A stretch of 64,000 bases of DNA. Origin: Paracoccus isoporae (GTDB lineage: Bacteria; Pseudomonadota; Alphaproteobacteria; Rhodobacterales; Rhodobacteraceae). How positions within the stretch are numbered: the first letter of the stretch is position 1; the number at the start of each line of letters is the position of its first letter. The position numbers and the translations under genes are program-made. The notes beneath the pieces are model-generated. The model saw only the letters and a list, made by a program, of their open reading frames with translations, did not search any database and was not told where the DNA came from. Where the stretch lies: assembly GCF_900101865.1 (NCBI RefSeq), contig NZ_FNAH01000004.1, positions 1 through 64,000 of the forward strand, in the 5' to 3' direction. Shown piece after piece: positions 36,507 to 49,854 of this stretch.

Positions 36507-36537
36507 TGTGATCACGCCATTTCCGACTGTGATCACA
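36507..36537. promoter_or_regulatory. Tandem palindromic operator-like sites upstream of sucC
   Basis: TGTGATCACG at 36507-36516 and TGTGATCACA at 36528-36537 are spaced 21 bp start to start. The pair is a mirror of the one upstream of sdhC (32772-32802): one perfect ten-base palindrome and one copy with a single outer mismatch. It ends 106 bases before the sucC start, in promoter position. Confidence 0.6.
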
Positions 36538-36643
36538 AAGCCCGGTTTTTCACGCCATCCGTGGCGCTGATGACGAAAACGGTTCATCACCGCGGCCGGA
36601 TGTGCCAAAAGGCCGGGCAAACCGTATCAAAGCGAGGTTTGCC

Positions 36644-37837
36644 ATGAACATCCACGAATATCAGGCCAAGTCGCTGCTGCGCGACTATGGCGTTCCGGTC
36701 AGCGACGGCCGCGTCGTCACCCGTGCCGAGGACGCCAAGCGCGCCGCATCCGAACTCGACGGCCCGCTCTGGGTGGTGAAGGCACAGATCCACGCAGGCG
36801 GCCGCGGCAAGGGCCATTTCATGGAATCCGGCGCGGGCGAGAAAGGCGGCGTGCGCCTGGCCAAATCCACCTCCGAAGCCGAGGAGATGACCCGCCAGAT
36901 GCTCGGCCGCACCCTGGTCACGCATCAGACGGGCGAGGCCGGCAAACAGGTCAACCGCATCTATATCGAAGACGGCTCGGACATCGAAACCGAACTCTAT
37001 CTGGCCCTGCTGGTCGATCGCGGCACCTCCCGCGTCAGCTTCGTCGCCTCGACCGAAGGCGGCATGGATATCGAGGAAGTCGCGGCCTCCACCCCCGAAA
37101 AGATCGTCAGCTTCAGCGTCGATCCGGCCTCCGGCCTGTCCGATTTCCACGGCCGCCGCGTGGCCTTCGCGCTCGGCCTGAAAGGCCAGCAGGTCAAGCA
37201 ATGCGTCAAGCTGGTCCGCGATCTCTATCGCCTATTCCTCGAAAAGGACATGGAGATGCTGGAGATCAACCCGCTGATCGTGACCACCGACGGCAATCTC
37301 AAGGCGCTCGACGCCAAGATGGGCTTCGACAACAACGCGCTCTACCGCCATGACGACATCTTCGCCCTGCGCGACGAGACTGAGGAAGACCCCAAGGAAC
37401 TCGCCGCATCGAAATACGATCTGAACTACATCGCGCTGGATGGCGAGATCGGCTGCATGGTCAACGGCGCGGGCCTCGCCATGGCGACGATGGACATCAT
37501 CAAGCTTTACGGCGCCGAACCCGCCAACTTCCTCGACGTGGGCGGCGGCGCCACCAAGGAAAAAGTCACCGAGGCGTTCAAGATCATCACCTCGGACGAA
37601 AACGTCAAAGGCATCCTGGTCAACATCTTCGGCGGCATCATGCGCTGCGACATCATCGCCGAGGGCATCGTCGCCGCGGTGAAAGAGGTCGGGCTGAAGG
37701 TTCCGCTGGTCGTCCGCCTCGAAGGCACCAATGTCGAGAAGGGCAAGGAGATCATCAACACCTCCGGCCTCGACGTGATCGCCGCAGACGATCTGAAAGA
37801 CGGCGCAGAAAAAATCGTTAAAGCGGTGAAAGGATAA
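36644..37837 (+). CDS. sucC: Succinyl-CoA synthetase beta subunit
   Basis: The 397-residue ATP-grasp subunit begins [19 protein letters not shown] and has [36 protein letters not shown] and [17 protein letters not shown]. It makes succinate plus ATP/GTP from succinyl-CoA with SucD. ATG 36644 follows GCGAGG. It is the first gene of a run through sucD, two small genes and sucAB. Confidence 0.97.
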   Translation: MNIHEYQAKSLLRDYGVPVSDGRVVTRAEDAKRAASELDGPLWVVKAQIHAGGRGKGHFMESGAGEKGGVRLAKSTSEAEEMTRQMLGRTLVTHQTGEAGKQVNRIYIEDGSDIETELYLALLVDRGTSRVSFVASTEGGMDIEEVAASTPEKIVSFSVDPASGLSDFHGRRVAFALGLKGQQVKQCVKLVRDLYRLFLEKDMEMLEINPLIVTTDGNLKALDAKMGFDNNALYRHDDIFALRDETEEDPKELAASKYDLNYIALDGEIGCMVNGAGLAMATMDIIKLYGAEPANFLDVGGGATKEKVTEAFKIITSDENVKGILVNIFGGIMRCDIIAEGIVAAVKEVGLKVPLVVRLEGTNVEKGKEIINTSGLDVIAADDLKDGAEKIVKAVKG

Positions 37838-37842
37838 TCCCG

Positions 37843-38727
<885 letters not shown>

Positions 38728-38738
38728 TGATTTGACAG

Positions 38739-38771
38739 GCCGTGCCCCCGCACTAACTATGGGGGCACGGC
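38739..38771 (+). terminator. Stem-loop between sucD and the downstream genes
   Basis: A perfect 11-bp stem (GCCGTGCCCCC / GGGGGCACGGC) with an 11-base loop lies 11 bases past sucD. There is no T run, so it may be a partial terminator or an mRNA-protecting stem rather than a full stop before the downstream genes. Confidence 0.55.
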
Positions 38772-38794
38772 AAACCCCAACCGCCAGGTGGACA

Positions 38795-39187
38795 ATGGAC
38801 GCCAGCCCCAGCCACGCCGCACATGCCCCGGAAACCGGGGCCAGTCGGCTGTTTGCGCCCACCGCGCTGATCGCCGCGACGGTGCTGGGGCTCAGCGGCT
38901 GCGGCCCGCGCTCCACCGACGAGATGCTGCGCGGCGGGGTGCCGGCGCGCACCAACCTGCCCGACGCGACCAGCCTGCCGACCGAGGCGGTGCGCACCGT
39001 CTCGCGCCGCGACTTCGGATGGCGGCTGATCTATCACCCCGCCGCCGCCCCGCCCGATGCCGACCGGCGCGCCGCCGTGGCGCTGTGCCGGCTGGAACGC
39101 CGCCGCGTGGCCGAGATCCTGCCGGTGGCGCTGCGCGCCCCGCTGGACGATCCCGGCGCGCGCATGATCGACATTTACTGCGCATGA
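38795..39187 (+). CDS. Small putative lipoprotein between sucD and the DUF805 gene
   Basis: The 130-residue protein has a hydrophobic stretch with lipobox-like LGLSGC at residues 32-37 and a mature part with DATSLPTEAVRTVSRRDFGWRLIYHPAAAPPDADRR, ending MIDIYCA. It is probably a lipoprotein with unusually long n-region, or the start is later. I do not recognise the family. CAGGTGG lies just upstream of ATG 38795. It ends 10 bases before the DUF805 gene. Confidence 0.6.
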   Translation: MDASPSHAAHAPETGASRLFAPTALIAATVLGLSGCGPRSTDEMLRGGVPARTNLPDATSLPTEAVRTVSRRDFGWRLIYHPAAAPPDADRRAAVALCRLERRRVAEILPVALRAPLDDPGARMIDIYCA

Positions 39188-39197
39188 GGCGGGCGGC

Positions 39198-39812
39198 ATG
39201 ACGCAACCTTCCGACAGACAGGGCGGCCGGATCGGCGGCGCCGCATGGCCCGGCCAAAGCGGTGGCGCGGGCGGGGGCGAGGGCATCCGCCGCCCCCGCC
39301 AGCCCGGCCCCGACCGGCGCGACCGCGCGGCCGGGGCGCAATCCGCCGCAGCACCGCCCATGTCGATGGTGGACGCGATCCGCGCCGTCTACAGCAAACC
39401 CTTCACCTTTTCCGGCCGCGCCCGGCGGGCGGAATACTGGTGGTACATGCTGTTCTACGTGCTGGTCAGCTTCGTGCTGGGCTTTGTGGAGGTCGCCGCC
39501 GGGATCAGCCCCGATGCCGACACGCCCGGCCCGATCAGCAGCGTCTTCGCCCTGGCCAATTTCCTGCCCGGCCTGGCCGTGAATGTGCGCCGGCTGCATG
39601 ATGTCGGGCGCAGCGGCTGGTGGCTGCTGGCCCCCGCTGTCCCCGCCATCCTCGCCATCTCCATGACCGCCGTGACCGCCGGGCTCATGGCGCCGATCGG
39701 AATGATCCTGCTGATCGGCACGCTCGTCATCTATCTTCTCATCTTCGTCTGGACCGTGACCCGCTCACATCCCGGCACCAACCGCTTCGGGCCAAGCCCG
39801 CTGGAGCAATGA
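39198..39812 (+). CDS. DUF805 membrane protein
   Basis: This 204-residue protein has a Gly/Arg/Pro-rich N-terminal 55 residues, then the DUF805 core (TFSGRARRAEYWWYMLFYVL, LANFLPGLAVNVRRLHDVGRSGWW) with four membrane helices and the tail GTNRFGPSPL. DUF805 proteins are small inner membrane proteins of unknown role. The stop overlaps or abuts the sucA start, so translation is coupled. Confidence 0.85.
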   Translation: MTQPSDRQGGRIGGAAWPGQSGGAGGGEGIRRPRQPGPDRRDRAAGAQSAAAPPMSMVDAIRAVYSKPFTFSGRARRAEYWWYMLFYVLVSFVLGFVEVAAGISPDADTPGPISSVFALANFLPGLAVNVRRLHDVGRSGWWLLAPAVPAILAISMTAVTAGLMAPIGMILLIGTLVIYLLIFVWTVTRSHPGTNRFGPSPLEQ

Positions 39813-39814
39813 CC

Positions 39815-42781
<2,967 letters not shown>

Positions 42782-42784
42782 ATC

Positions 42785-44407
<1,623 letters not shown>

Positions 44408-44432
44408 TCCGCCACCGCTGACGACTCAACGC

Positions 44433-44464
44433 AAGGCCCGGCCGCATCGCGCGCCGGGCCTTTT
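44433..44464 (+). terminator. Terminator of the sucAB transcript
   Basis: Stem AAGGCCCGGC / GCCGGGCCTT with a ten-base loop and TTTT tail, 25 bases after sucB. lpd therefore probably has a separate promoter. Confidence 0.8.
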
Positions 44465-44925
44465 CATGTCGTGCGGCGCGGCGTCAGCCTGTGGCGATCC
44501 GCGACGACCCGTCGCACCACCTGCCCCTTCCCCTCGCGACGCGTCATAACCACCCGGCATCCCGTCCCAGCTTGGGGTGTGAAAGGCGGCATCCCGATAT
44601 GCACGCCCTGTGTACAGGCTGTGTACGCGCGGTGCACACCCTGTGCCCGCCCCTTCGCCAGCCATGGCAGGCCGCACGCCGCGCCGCCCTGGCCGCGCCG
44701 CAACCCCCTGCGCACGCCCCTGTTGCAGCATAAGCGCAGCGCATATCCCCGCGCCCGCTGCGCCGCCACGTCACCCGCCCCGCGCGGCCCGTCTCACGCA
44801 ACCGAAAACCGCCCCGCATCGTTGACTGGACAGAACCGGGGCTGCCGCGCAATCTGGCCCTGCCGCCAGCCACGATCAGCGGCCCGAACCCGCGGCCACG
44901 CCGACCAGATCACGAGGGGAACGCC
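44465..44925. other. 461-base noncoding stretch between the sucB terminator and the next gene
   Basis: Open frames on both strands are Arg/Pro/Ala-rich with no ribosome sites and look like GC-driven noise. It contains a run of 11-bp phased GTGTAC/GTGCAC elements (44608-44651). The downstream edge includes TTGACT near 44823 and the ribosome site of the 84-residue protein. Confidence 0.5.
44608..44651. repeat. Four 11-bp phased GTGTAC-like elements
   Basis: CTGTGTACAGG, CTGTGTACGCG, CGGTGCACACC and CTGTGCCCGCC follow one another without gaps at an 11-bp period. Units 2 and 3 also form an inverted repeat TGTGTAC-N5-GTGCACA. It may be a cluster of protein-binding half-sites on one helix face. 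No function is known. Confidence 0.6.
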
Positions 44926-45180
44926 ATGCAGATGCTCATCAACTACACGATCTCGGACTACGCCAAGTTCAAATCCGCCTTCGACGCCGACAACGAGGAC
45001 CGCCGCAATAATGGCCTGTCCCTGCTGCAACTCTGGCGCGAGGATGGCAGCTCGGCCTGGGCGCTGTTCGACCTGCACGACGCCAAGAAGGCCCGCGATT
45101 ACCTCGACGGCGCGGCCGGCGCCTTCAACTCGCAGGCCGGCGTCAGCGCGGTCAGCGCCCACACGCTGGAAACCGCCTGA
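44926..45180 (+). CDS. Hypothetical 84-residue protein, possible dimeric alpha/beta-barrel fold
   Basis: The protein reads MQMLINYTISDYAKFKSAFD, a strand followed by a helix, then LSLLQLWREDGSSAWALFDLHDAKKARDYLD and a C-terminal strand (VSAVSAHTLET). This layout (beta-alpha-beta-beta-alpha-beta) is that of small ABM/EthD-like dimeric barrels, but no catalytic residues are obvious. GAGGGGAAC precedes ATG 44926. Its stop overlaps the first MAPEG gene by one base. Confidence 0.7.
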   Translation: MQMLINYTISDYAKFKSAFDADNEDRRNNGLSLLQLWREDGSSAWALFDLHDAKKARDYLDGAAGAFNSQAGVSAVSAHTLETA

Positions 45181-45575
45181 TGACCATGACCGCCGAACTC
45201 TCCGCACTGGCTGTGGCGGCGCTGATCCAGGCCGTCCAGTTTGCGCTGTTCGCGGTGCGCGCCAATCTGGAACTGGGGCCCCGCGTGACCATGGGCCCGC
45301 GCGACCGCCCGATCGAGCTGTCGCCGCTCACCGGGCGGCTGAAACGCGCCATGGACAATCATTTCGAGGGGCTGGCCTTCTTCACCATCGCGGTGATCGT
45401 GGTGACGCTCGGCGGCGCGGCCTCCGCGCTGACGGCCTTCTGCGCCTGGCTCTACGTGGCGGCGCGGGTGCTCTACGTGCCAGCCTATGCCTTCGGGTGG
45501 TCGCCCTGGCGCAGCGTGATCTGGATGGTGGGGTTTGCGGCGACGCTGCTGATGATCCTTGTGGCTCTGTTCTGA
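45180..45575 (+). CDS. MAPEG-family membrane protein 1
   Basis: This 131-residue protein has four membrane segments. Conserved MAPEG blocks include GPRDRPIELSPLTGRLKRAMDNHFEGLAFFTIAV and LYVPAYAFGWSPWRSVIW. MAPEG proteins include glutathione transferases and peroxidases of membranes, but bacterial members of this group are functionally undefined. It starts in the stop codon of the upstream gene (TGATG). Confidence 0.85.
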   Translation: MTMTAELSALAVAALIQAVQFALFAVRANLELGPRVTMGPRDRPIELSPLTGRLKRAMDNHFEGLAFFTIAVIVVTLGGAASALTAFCAWLYVAARVLYVPAYAFGWSPWRSVIWMVGFAATLLMILVALF

Positions 45576-45599
45576 GGCTGCGCTGATGAAAGGACGACC

Positions 45600-45989
45600 A
45601 TGAGCCCCGAACTGAACGTGCTGGCCCTCGCGGCGCTGTTCCAGGCCATCCAGATCGGCCTTGCCGGCGCCGCGCTGAACCGCGATGTCGGCTTGGACTG
45701 GAACACCGGCCCCCGCGACCGCCAGCCGGATTTCTCGCCGCTGACCGGGCGTCTGCGCCGCGCCGTGGATAATCATTTCGAGGCGCTGTGTTTTCTGACC
45801 ATCGCCGTTCTGCTGGTCGAAACGACCGGCCAGAACAGCGCGCTGACCGCCATCTGCGCCTGGCTCTATCTGCTGGCGCGGCTGCTTTATATCCCGGCCT
45901 ATGCCTTCGGCTGGACGCCCTGGCGCACGGTGATCTGGGCGGCTGGGTTTGCCGCGACGCTGCTGATGATCCTGGCCGCGCTGTTCTGA
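45600..45989 (+). CDS. MAPEG-family membrane protein 2 (tandem paralogue)
   Basis: The 129-residue paralogue of the previous gene shares the blocks GPRDRQPDFSPLTGRLRRAVDNHFEALCFLTIAVLL and LLARLLYIPAYAFGWTPWRTVIW. The two are clearly a tandem duplication that has diverged mainly in the N-terminal helix. AAGGACGACC precedes ATG. lpd follows 164 bases later. Confidence 0.86.
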   Translation: MSPELNVLALAALFQAIQIGLAGAALNRDVGLDWNTGPRDRQPDFSPLTGRLRRAVDNHFEALCFLTIAVLLVETTGQNSALTAICAWLYLLARLLYIPAYAFGWTPWRTVIWAAGFAATLLMILAALF

Positions 45990-46153
45990 GCGGCCGACGC
46001 GTCAGGCCCGCGCACGGGGTCCGGTCACAACCCGATGGATCCCGCCCGTTGCGCGTATTTTGCGGGTGAAACCGCCGTCCGGCTTGTGTAAGCACGTGCA
46101 TGAACGCCCCGCGCCGCAGGACGGGCCGGGGTCAGGATCTGAAGGAGACCCGA

Positions 46154-47548
46154 ATGTCCAGCTACGACCTCATCGTCATCGGTGCCGGCCCCGGCGGCTA
46201 TGTCTGCGCCATCCGCGCCGCCCAGCTCGGTCTGAAGGTCGCCTGTGTCGAGGGGCGCGAGACGCTCGGCGGGACCTGCCTGAATGTCGGCTGCATCCCC
46301 TCCAAGGCGCTGCTCCATGCCAGCCACATGTATCACGAGGCGGCGCATAACTTCACCAGGATGGGGCTGATGGGCGACCGGCCCAGCATCGATTGGACGG
46401 TGATGCAGGGCTACAAGGCCGAGACGGTCGAGACCAACACAAAGGGCATCGAGTTCCTGTTCAAGAAGAACAAGATCGACTGGATCAAGGGCTGGGCCGA
46501 GATCACCGCACCCGGCAAGGTCAAGGTGGGTGACGACACGCATGAGGCGAAGAACATCGTCATCGCGACTGGCTCCGAACCCGCGCCGCTGAAGGGCGTG
46601 GAGGTCGACAATGCCAGCGGCGTCATCGTCGATTCCACCGGCGCGCTGACACTGCCGGGCGTGCCCGAAAGCATGGTCGTGATCGGTGCCGGCGTGATCG
46701 GGCTGGAGCTGGGATCGGTCTATGCGCGGCTCGGGACGAAGGTGACGGTGATCGAATATCTCGACGCGATCACGCCGGGCATGGATGCCGAAGTGCAGAA
46801 ACAGTTCCAGAAGATCCTCAAGAAACAGGGGATGGAGTTCGTCATGGGCGCGGCGGTGCAATCCGCCACCGCCAAGCGCGGCAAGGCCACGCTGAGCTAC
46901 AAGCTGCGCAAGGATGACAGCGAGAAGGAGATGTCCGCCGATGTCGTGCTGCTGGCCACCGGGCGGCGGCCCTATGTCGAGGGGCTGGGCCTCGACAAGC
47001 TCGGCGTCGAGATGACCGAACGCGGCCAAGTCAAGATCGACGATCACTGGCAGACGAATGTGAAAGGCATCTACGCCATCGGCGACGCGGTGCCGGGCCT
47101 CATGCTGGCCCACAAGGCCGAGGACGAAGGCATGGCCGCCGCCGAGGTCATCGCCGGCAAGTCGGGCCACGTGAACTACAACGTCATCCCCGGCGTCATC
47201 TACACCTCGCCCGAAGTCGCGAATGTCGGCCTGACCGAAGCCGCCGCGAAAGAGACCGGGCGCAAGATCAAGACCGCGAAATTCCCCTTCATGGGCAATG
47301 CCCGCGCCAAGGCGATGTTCCAGGGCGACGGCTTCGTGAAGATGGTGGTGGATGCGGACACCGACCGGGTCCTGGGCTGCCACATCATCGGGCCCAACGC
47401 GGGCGAGATGATCCATGAGGTCTGCGTGGCCATGGAGTTCGGCGCCTCGGCCGAGGACATCGCGCTGACCTGCCACGCCCATCCCACCACCTCGGAGGCG
47501 GTGCGCGAGGCGGCGCTCGCCTGCGGAGACGGCGCGATCCATGTCTGA
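46154..47548 (+). CDS. lpd: Dihydrolipoyl dehydrogenase (E3)
   Basis: The 464-residue flavoprotein has the FAD motif [21 protein letters not shown], the redox pair in [17 protein letters not shown], the NAD fold [39 protein letters not shown] and the C-terminal active-site His-Glu pair in HAHPTTSEA. It reoxidises dihydrolipoyl groups on E2 of the oxoglutarate dehydrogenase complex and probably others. ATG 46154 has GAAGGAG upstream. Confidence 0.97.
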   Translation: MSSYDLIVIGAGPGGYVCAIRAAQLGLKVACVEGRETLGGTCLNVGCIPSKALLHASHMYHEAAHNFTRMGLMGDRPSIDWTVMQGYKAETVETNTKGIEFLFKKNKIDWIKGWAEITAPGKVKVGDDTHEAKNIVIATGSEPAPLKGVEVDNASGVIVDSTGALTLPGVPESMVVIGAGVIGLELGSVYARLGTKVTVIEYLDAITPGMDAEVQKQFQKILKKQGMEFVMGAAVQSATAKRGKATLSYKLRKDDSEKEMSADVVLLATGRRPYVEGLGLDKLGVEMTERGQVKIDDHWQTNVKGIYAIGDAVPGLMLAHKAEDEGMAAAEVIAGKSGHVNYNVIPGVIYTSPEVANVGLTEAAAKETGRKIKTAKFPFMGNARAKAMFQGDGFVKMVVDADTDRVLGCHIIGPNAGEMIHEVCVAMEFGASAEDIALTCHAHPTTSEAVREAALACGDGAIHV

Positions 47549-48071
47549 CACTTGCGCGTCCTCCCGGCCCACCGGCGGCGCGACCGCGGCGCGGCTGTCG
47601 CGGCGCGGCGCGCTGCTGGGGCTGGGTCTGACGGGCCTGCTCGCCGCCTGCGGGCGGCGCGGCGGCGGCGAGCGGATGCCCGACGGGGCGCGGCCGGACG
47701 GGCTCTATCCCGGCGAGACGCCGGCGATGCGGCGCAAGATCAATTACTGGGCGCGCCAGCACGGCATCCCGGCCTCGCTGCTGCACCGGGTCATTCAGCG
47801 CGAATCCGACTACCGCGCGGGGGCGCGCAACGGGCCCTATTACGGGCTGATGCAGATCCTGCCGCAGACGGCGCGGACCATGGGCTATCGCGGCCCGGCC
47901 TCGGGGCTCCTGGATGCCGACACCAACCTGAAATATGCCGGGCGCTATCTGCGCGGGGCCTGGATCGTGTCGGGCGGCAACGAGGCGGAGGCGGTGAAAT
48001 GGTATGCGCGCGGCTATTACTACGAGGCCAAGCGCAAGGGGCTGCTGAAAGAAACGGGGCTTCGGACCTGA
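47541..48071 (+). CDS. Lytic transglycosylase (SLT domain) lipoprotein
   Basis: This 176-residue protein has a twin-arginine-like N-terminus ([18 protein letters not shown]) with lipobox Cys37. The SLT domain begins with [21 protein letters not shown] (catalytic Glu88), then [16 protein letters not shown] and [13 protein letters not shown]. It should cleave peptidoglycan at the outer membrane. It overlaps lpd by eight bases, an odd partnership that may be only packing. Confidence 0.88.
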   Translation: MSDTCASSRPTGGATAARLSRRGALLGLGLTGLLAACGRRGGGERMPDGARPDGLYPGETPAMRRKINYWARQHGIPASLLHRVIQRESDYRAGARNGPYYGLMQILPQTARTMGYRGPASGLLDADTNLKYAGRYLRGAWIVSGGNEAEAVKWYARGYYYEAKRKGLLKETGLRT

Positions 48072-49096
48072 TGGGCTGGCTGGCGCGGCTGATGGTCTGT
48101 CTGGCGCTGCTGGCGCTTGCGCCCGTCCCCGCCGCCGCGCAGGACGAGGCGCAGCGTCGCGCCGAGCTGAGCTTTTTCCGCATCGCCAACGGCTCCACCG
48201 CCGGCACCTACTATCCGATCGGGGGCATCATCGCGGCGGCAATCTCCAACCCGCCGGGCGGGCCGGATTGCGCCGAGGGCGGCGATTGCGGCGTGCCGGG
48301 TCTGCTGGCCTCCGCCGTGTCGTCGGCCGGGTCGGTCGAGAATGTCGAGGCGGTCGGCCGGGGCAGCATCGAATCCGGCTTCGCGCAGGCCGATGTGGCC
48401 TTCTGGGCGCAGACCGGCACCGGCAATTTCTCCGGCCTGCCGCCGATCCCCAATCTGCGCGCCATTGCGCGGCTTTACCCCGAGACGCTGCATCTCGTGG
48501 CACGGCGCGACGCCGGGATCCGCGCGCTCTCCGATCTGCGCGGCAAGCGCGTCTCGCTGGACGAGCCCGGCTCCGGCACGCTGGTCGATGCGCGGCTGGT
48601 GCTGGACGCGGCCGATATCCACGATCACGAGCTGAAACTGTCCCATCAGCCCGCCAGTCGCGCCGCCATCGCCCTGCGCAAGGGAGAGCTGGACGCGTTC
48701 TTCTTCGTCGGCGGCTATCCGGCCCCGGCGATCAGCCAGTTGGCGGGGCAAGCGGACATCACCCTGGTCCCGATCGCGGGCGAGGTCGCCGCGCGGCTGA
48801 GCGGGCCGAACAGTTTCTTCGTGCCCGACACCCTGCCCGCCCGGACCTATCGCGGGATCGAGGAGGACACGCCCACATTGTCGGTCGGCGCGCTGTGGAT
48901 CACCTCTGCCGAGCAGCCGGCGGATCTGATCCACGCGATCACCCGCGTTCTGTGGAATGACAACACCATGCGCCAGCTCCGCTATGGCCACCCGATCGGG
49001 CGCCGCATCCTGCGCGAGGGCGCGCTTGACGGGGTGGCCATCCCGCTCCATCCCGGTGCGGCCCGCTATTACCGCGAGGCCGGGCTGCTGAAATAG
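48071..49096 (+). CDS. TAXI-family TRAP-type solute-binding protein
   Basis: The 341-residue protein has a signal peptide (LARLMVCLALLALAPVPAAA) and the TAXI core: FFRIANGSTAGTYYPIGGIIAAAISNP, TGTGNFSG region, RGKRVSLDEPGSGTLVDARLVLD and GVAIPLHPGAARYYREAG. It starts one base inside the transglycosylase stop (TGATG). The 12-TM or fused 4+12-TM TRAP permease is not adjacent, so it may serve a distant permease or act as a receptor. Ligand unknown; relatives bind glutamate or 2-oxoglutarate-like acids. Confidence 0.88.
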   Translation: MGWLARLMVCLALLALAPVPAAAQDEAQRRAELSFFRIANGSTAGTYYPIGGIIAAAISNPPGGPDCAEGGDCGVPGLLASAVSSAGSVENVEAVGRGSIESGFAQADVAFWAQTGTGNFSGLPPIPNLRAIARLYPETLHLVARRDAGIRALSDLRGKRVSLDEPGSGTLVDARLVLDAADIHDHELKLSHQPASRAAIALRKGELDAFFFVGGYPAPAISQLAGQADITLVPIAGEVAARLSGPNSFFVPDTLPARTYRGIEEDTPTLSVGALWITSAEQPADLIHAITRVLWNDNTMRQLRYGHPIGRRILREGALDGVAIPLHPGAARYYREAGLLK

Positions 49097-49099
49097 CGC

Positions 49100-49123
49100 G
49101 CGCCACGCTTGCAAGCGCGGCGC
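49100..49123 (+). terminator. Hairpin between the TAXI gene and eda
   Basis: GCGCC-A-CGCTTGCAAGCG-C-GGCGC forms a nearly perfect stem with a tiny loop right after the TAXI stop. No T run is seen. Confidence 0.4.
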
Positions 49124-49134
49124 ATCCGGTTCAA

Positions 49135-49147
49135 GTTCGCGCTAACA
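49135..49147. promoter_or_regulatory. LacI-type operator-like site before eda
   Basis: GTTCGCGCTAACA matches GTTACCGCTAACA (edd, 56889-56901) in 11 of 13 bases and shares the half CGCTAACA with the zwf site. It lies 19 bases before the eda start codon. This is the weakest of the three copies. Confidence 0.45.
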
Positions 49148-49166
49148 GTTTCCAGGAGATGTCGCC

Positions 49167-49805
49167 ATGATCCCCAAGACGCAGTCCGAACAGACCCGCA
49201 AGCTGTGCCAGCTGGCCCCGGTGGTGCCGGTGCTGGTGATCGAGGACGCGGCACGGGCCCGCCGTCTGGGCGAGGCGCTCGTCAGCGGCGGGCTGCCGGT
49301 GCTGGAGGTCACGCTGCGCACCGAGGCCGCGCTCGATGCGATCCGCGAAATGGCCGGGATCGAGGGCGGCCATGTCGGTGCCGGCACGGTGCTGACCCCC
49401 GAACAGGTTTACCGCGCCAAGGAGGCCGGAGCCGCCTTCGCCGTCGCGCCGGGCGCGACCGAGACGCTGATCCGCGCATGCGAAGACGCCTCGCTGCCGC
49501 TTCTGCCCGGCGCCGTCACCGCCTCCGAGGTGATGCAGGCGAGGGAATACGGCTATGACATGCTGAAATTCTTCCCCGCCGAAACCTCTGGCGGGGCACC
49601 GGCGCTCAAGGCGCTGTCCGCGCCCCTGCCCGGCGTCTCCTTCTGCCCGACGGGCGGGGTGACGCCGCAGAACGCCGCCGATTACCTGTCCTTGCCCAAC
49701 GTGGTCTGCGTGGGATCGAGCTGGGTCGCGCCGGCGTCCGCGGTCAGTGATGGCGACTGGGACGGCATCGAAAGCCGCGCCCGCAGCGCCGCGATCCTGG
49801 GCTAG
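49167..49805 (+). CDS. eda: 2-dehydro-3-deoxy-phosphogluconate aldolase (KDPG aldolase)
   Basis: This 212-residue class I aldolase has the Schiff-base Lys134 in [10 protein letters not shown] and the catalytic Glu47 in [11 protein letters not shown], then [16 protein letters not shown] and GSSWVAP. It splits KDPG into pyruvate and glyceraldehyde 3-phosphate in the Entner-Doudoroff route, and also acts on KDPGal/oxaloacetate in some hosts. It is separated from edd by 7 kb with zwf-pgl-pgi between. Confidence 0.95.
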   Translation: MIPKTQSEQTRKLCQLAPVVPVLVIEDAARARRLGEALVSGGLPVLEVTLRTEAALDAIREMAGIEGGHVGAGTVLTPEQVYRAKEAGAAFAVAPGATETLIRACEDASLPLLPGAVTASEVMQAREYGYDMLKFFPAETSGGAPALKALSAPLPGVSFCPTGGVTPQNAADYLSLPNVVCVGSSWVAPASAVSDGDWDGIESRARSAAILG

Positions 49806-49854
49806 CACGGGTTTGGTCGGCCCCGCCCCCGGAACCGATCCCGGCGATCTGCCG

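Noticed and set aside
44426..44873. Reverse-strand frames of about 100 residues in the gap after sucB
   Set aside because: They overlap the terminator, have Arg/Gly/Ala bias and no start signals. I list the region as noncoding instead.
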